Source: Paenibacillus sp. Root444D2
GTDB taxonomy: Bacteria; Bacillota; Bacilli; Paenibacillales; NBRC-103111
NCBI RefSeq assembly: GCF_001426375.1
Contig: NZ_LMEO01000006.1
Span: 26,538 to 90,537 of the forward strand
Direction of reading: 5' to 3'
Length of the DNA stretch: 64,000 nucleotides
This document shows, one piece after another, positions 61,501-64,000 of this stretch. The position numbers and the translations under genes were made by a program. How positions within the stretch are numbered: the first letter of the stretch is position 1; each line of letters begins with the position of its first letter. The notes under the pieces were generated by a model. It ran no database searches. It had not been told where the DNA came from and worked only from the letters and a program-made list of their open reading frames with translations.

Positions 61501-62616
61501 ATGAATAAAATTCAACTTTACGTCTTAGATGATGACATCGTTTACGCAGAGAGACTTGCTGCCTTCATACGATCTTCTGAGTTCGCGGAGAGAATACAAG
61601 TGAGGCTTTTTTCCAAAATAGAATTGGTTTTCGAGGTGATTGAAAATCAGCAATTAGAAGGGGTTTTATTACTGTCCGAGGCATATTACCCCTTTATGAT
61701 GAATCGGAGTACATCCTTATGCAAAATGATTTTGAGTGAAACGATTGCAAATTCCAAAGAAGCGGAGACGAAGATTCCGTTCTTATATCGTTTTCAATCC
61801 CTGCACCAATTAATATCGCGACTTCAGGCTTTTTATACGGAAAAACATAGATTTGATGCGGGGCCTGGGACGAAAAGAACTAAAGTTCTATCAGTCTACA
61901 GCAGCAGCGGGAATAGTGGGAAAACGATGACCGCCGTTCATTTGGCGAAGCAGTTGTCTTTTCGCGGGGAACAGGTTTTTTATCTCAGCCTGGAGTCGGT
62001 CAGTACAGCCTCTCAGTGGCTTCAGGGGGATTTAGGACGATTTTCACAGCTTCTATACTACATGAAAAGCACGCCTGAGTTATTGGGACCTAAGCTGCAG
62101 CTGCTCAAATCTAACGATTCTAGGCTGCGTATTGATTATCTTACTCCCAAAGATCAAATCAGGGAGATGCAGGAAATGAGCGGCGATCATGTCCGTCTGC
62201 TTATTGAATCATTGATCTCGTTGAACCAATATGACTTCATTATTGTTGATTTAGAAGCTACAGTGCATCCGAGAATTGTAAAAAGTTTGGATGTCAGTGA
62301 TCATATCATCTGGATTGTACGGGACGATTTAAATGATTTATATAAAACTGAGGCACTCCAGAAGCAATTGGGCTCCATGCAAAATGTACATTTCGTAATC
62401 AATAAATATACGGGCAAGGAAACGAATGATTTCTCAGATTTGGGTAAGGAAATAACGTTCAAGCTTCCTTATATCCCCGAGTGGAAAGTTTTAAGCACTC
62501 CAGAACAGATCTGGCAATCTGGCTTGTTTTCAGAACAGACGTATGACATGTTTACTGCTATTCAAATAGAAAAAGGGCATTCTTCTTTGGTTAGAGAAGG
62601 GGCTGCTGCTTCATGA
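61501..62616 (+). CDS. CpaE-like ATPase with degenerate receiver domain
   Basis: 371 aa. N-terminal receiver-like region (about 1-120) has the DDD acidic cluster (residues 10-12) but a Ser where the phosphorylatable Asp is expected (VLLLSEAY), so it is probably a pseudo-receiver. The C-terminal MinD/ParA-type domain has a P-loop-like SSSGNSGKT (about 135-143) and YDFIIVDLEA (Walker B type). CpaE proteins help localise Tad pili. Overlaps the next gene by ATGA. ATG 61501 follows AAAGGAGGTAGG. Confidence 0.8.
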   Translation: MNKIQLYVLDDDIVYAERLAAFIRSSEFAERIQVRLFSKIELVFEVIENQQLEGVLLLSEAYYPFMMNRSTSLCKMILSETIANSKEAETKIPFLYRFQSLHQLISRLQAFYTEKHRFDAGPGTKRTKVLSVYSSSGNSGKTMTAVHLAKQLSFRGEQVFYLSLESVSTASQWLQGDLGRFSQLLYYMKSTPELLGPKLQLLKSNDSRLRIDYLTPKDQIREMQEMSGDHVRLLIESLISLNQYDFIIVDLEATVHPRIVKSLDVSDHIIWIVRDDLNDLYKTEALQKQLGSMQNVHFVINKYTGKETNDFSDLGKEITFKLPYIPEWKVLSTPEQIWQSGLFSEQTYDMFTAIQIEKGHSSLVREGAAAS

Positions 62617-63875
62617 ATCATGATTTGTTTCTCACATTGAAGCAGCAGATAAAGGAGAAGATTGATCTTTCAAGTACGGTCAGCGATGTCACATTAATTG
62701 AACTTATAGAGGAGTCTGTTTTCAGCGCAGCAGGAGAGCACGGTTGGACTTCAAGCGAGATGCAGGCTCTAGTAAAGCGTATTTTTGATTCTTTTCGTGG
62801 GTTGGATATCCTTCAACCGCTGATCGATGACCCATCCGTGACAGAGATTATGGTCAATGGGCACGAGTGCATCTTTTTCGAAAGGAAAGGTGCCGTTGAG
62901 CGATATCCGTATCCTTTGGAAAGTGTAGAGAAGCTCGAAGATCTCATTCAGATGATTGTTTCTAAGGTGAACCGGATTGTGAATCAAGCAACGCCAATAG
63001 TCGATGCGCGTCTGCCTGACGGGTCAAGGGTAAACATTGTTCTTCCGCCAGCCTCTTTGAGTGGTCCAACTTTAACGATTCGTAAGTTTCCGGAAAAGCC
63101 CCTACTAATGGCGGATTTGATTCGTATGGGAAGTATCTCGGAAGAGGCAGCAGAAGTTTTACAAGTAATGGTTGAATCAGGCTTTAATATCTTTATTGGT
63201 GGCGGAACAGGTTCAGGGAAGACGACATTTCTAAATGCACTTAGTGCTTGGATTCCCCCGCACGAACGCATCATTACGATTGAAGATTCTGCTGAGCTAC
63301 AGATACAGACTGTACCTAACTTGGTGCGAATGGAAACCAGAAATGCCAATACGGAAGGGAAAGGAGAGATTACGATTCGAGAGCTTATTCGTTCTTCACT
63401 GCGCATGCGACCCAATCGGATTATTGTTGGGGAGGTTCGCGGAGCGGAGGCACTCGACATGCTAGCTGCGATGAATACTGGGCATGACGGAAGTTTAAGC
63501 ACAGGGCATGCGAATACATCTGTTGACATGCTCAGCCGACTAGAGACGATGGTGCTCAGTGGAGCCCCACTTCCGGTAGACGTTATTCGTAAGCAAATTG
63601 CCTCAGCGCTGGATGTTATGATTCATGTAAGCAGAATACGTGATCGTACCCGTAGAGTCACTGAAATTCATGAAGTACTTGGTGTGAAGGATGGTGAGGT
63701 CCAACTGCATCCCCTTTTCCTATTTGATGAAAAAGGGGAGACGATGGATCGAAAGGTAATAGGTGAGCTTGCTTATACCGGAAACCGACTGCACCACATG
63801 CACAAAATTCGAATGTCTGGAAAGAAGCTGCCAGAGTGGTTTGCACAGGTTCAGGGAGAGCGTGATGCAGGATGA
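62613..63875 (+). CDS. cpaF: CpaF/TadA family type II/IV secretion ATPase
   Basis: 420 aa. Motor ATPase for a Tad/Flp-type pilus. N-terminal domain with IMVNGHECIFFERKG; Walker A GGGTGSGKTT (196-205), Asp box ITIEDSAELQ, Walker B region RMRPNRIIVGEVRGAEALDML and His box MNTGHDGSLSTGHANT are all canonical. Overlaps the CpaE-like stop and the following gene by four bases each, indicating one operon. Confidence 0.95.
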   Translation: MNHDLFLTLKQQIKEKIDLSSTVSDVTLIELIEESVFSAAGEHGWTSSEMQALVKRIFDSFRGLDILQPLIDDPSVTEIMVNGHECIFFERKGAVERYPYPLESVEKLEDLIQMIVSKVNRIVNQATPIVDARLPDGSRVNIVLPPASLSGPTLTIRKFPEKPLLMADLIRMGSISEEAAEVLQVMVESGFNIFIGGGTGSGKTTFLNALSAWIPPHERIITIEDSAELQIQTVPNLVRMETRNANTEGKGEITIRELIRSSLRMRPNRIIVGEVRGAEALDMLAAMNTGHDGSLSTGHANTSVDMLSRLETMVLSGAPLPVDVIRKQIASALDVMIHVSRIRDRTRRVTEIHEVLGVKDGEVQLHPLFLFDEKGETMDRKVIGELAYTGNRLHHMHKIRMSGKKLPEWFAQVQGERDAG

Positions 63876-64000
63876 AGATTTTCTTGCTTCTCCTCATTAT
63901 TGGAGCGTTCAGCTGGTTTTTTCTTTTGTATTTGGAACGAAGAAAAGGATCAACTAAGAGAGCTGAATCTCAGCCCATCCAGCACTCAGCTACAATCAAC
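63872..64000 (+). CDS. N-terminal fragment of the next Tad operon gene
   Basis: First 43 codons, cut by the window end. ATG 63872 overlaps the cpaF stop. MKIFLLLLIIGAFSWFFLLY is a membrane segment followed by a basic stretch (ERRKGSTKRAE), consistent with a TadB-like inner-membrane protein, which is what usually follows cpaF. The rest is outside the window. Confidence 0.6.
   Translation, partial: MKIFLLLLIIGAFSWFFLLYLERRKGSTKRAESQPIQHSATIN

Overview
The window is a chromosomal stretch of a spore-forming member of the Bacillota, most likely Paenibacillus or a close relative. The evidence is protein similarity recognised by eye (CotE, SpoVK, Tlp, GlnR, LexA/YneA), strong AGGAGG-type ribosome-binding sites with frequent GTG and TTG starts, and gene orders shared with Bacillus: cotE-mutS-mutL, miaA-hfq, spoVK-hflX-ynbB-glnR-glnA, lexA/yneA/ynzC and mrfA-mrfB. 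I see no rRNA, tRNA, prophage, IS element or CRISPR array.

Layout. 1-4.1 kb: an ABC importer of the nitrate/sulfonate/taurine type and an ArAE-type membrane protein. 4.2-15 kb: spore-coat and mismatch-repair block (cotE, a putative amidoligase, mutS, an S41 protease, mutL, a methyltransferase, miaA, hfq). 15-25 kb: a bifunctional PBP, a cyclophilin lipoprotein, hydrolases, acetyltransferases, lipoate ligase and spoVK. 25.8-30 kb: a Fur-box-controlled EfeUOB iron uptake operon inserted between spoVK and hflX. 30-36 kb: hflX, a PLP lyase, glnRA with a GlnR operator, and an M29 aminopeptidase. 36-39 kb: the divergent lexA/yneA SOS pair with four LexA-like boxes. 39-45.8 kb: mtnD, metH, RNase Z, tlp and a CidAB/LrgAB pair. 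45.9-49.6 kb: a putative aminolipid locus (OlsB-like N-acyltransferase plus LpxL/HtrB-like acyltransferase, with a divergent methyltransferase). 50.9-54.8 kb: the mrfA-mrfB helicase/nuclease pair, where mrfA looks like a foreign replacement. 55-57 kb: base-excision repair (Fpg/Nei, endonuclease IV) and small genes. 57-64 kb: an ABC ATPase, a THUMP/FtsJ-like methyltransferase, a Ser/Thr kinase fused to a degenerate ParA/CpaE-like domain, a thioesterase, then the start of a Tad/Flp-type operon (CpaE-like, CpaF, and a gene cut by the window end).

DNA repair is a dense theme: MutS, MutL, LexA/YneA, MrfA/MrfB, Fpg/Nei and Nfo all lie here. Iron and nitrogen control are readable directly from operators.

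Most unusual signals: (i) a dispersed family of imperfect palindromes centred on AGTCTCTAGAGACT, arrayed every 52-62 bp at 1-185, 6459-6702 and 36102-36291, with a solo copy at 54833; (ii) the two-acyltransferase lipid operon; (iii) the compositionally foreign mrfA followed by a remnant of an older mrfA 3' end; (iv) the kinase/pseudo-ParA fusion next to a Tad operon whose leader has a promoter and mutually exclusive hairpins; (v) a helical module shared between EfeU and EfeO; (vi) an amidoligase wedged between cotE and mutS. Starts were chosen from visible ribosome-binding sites and often differ from the longest open frame.
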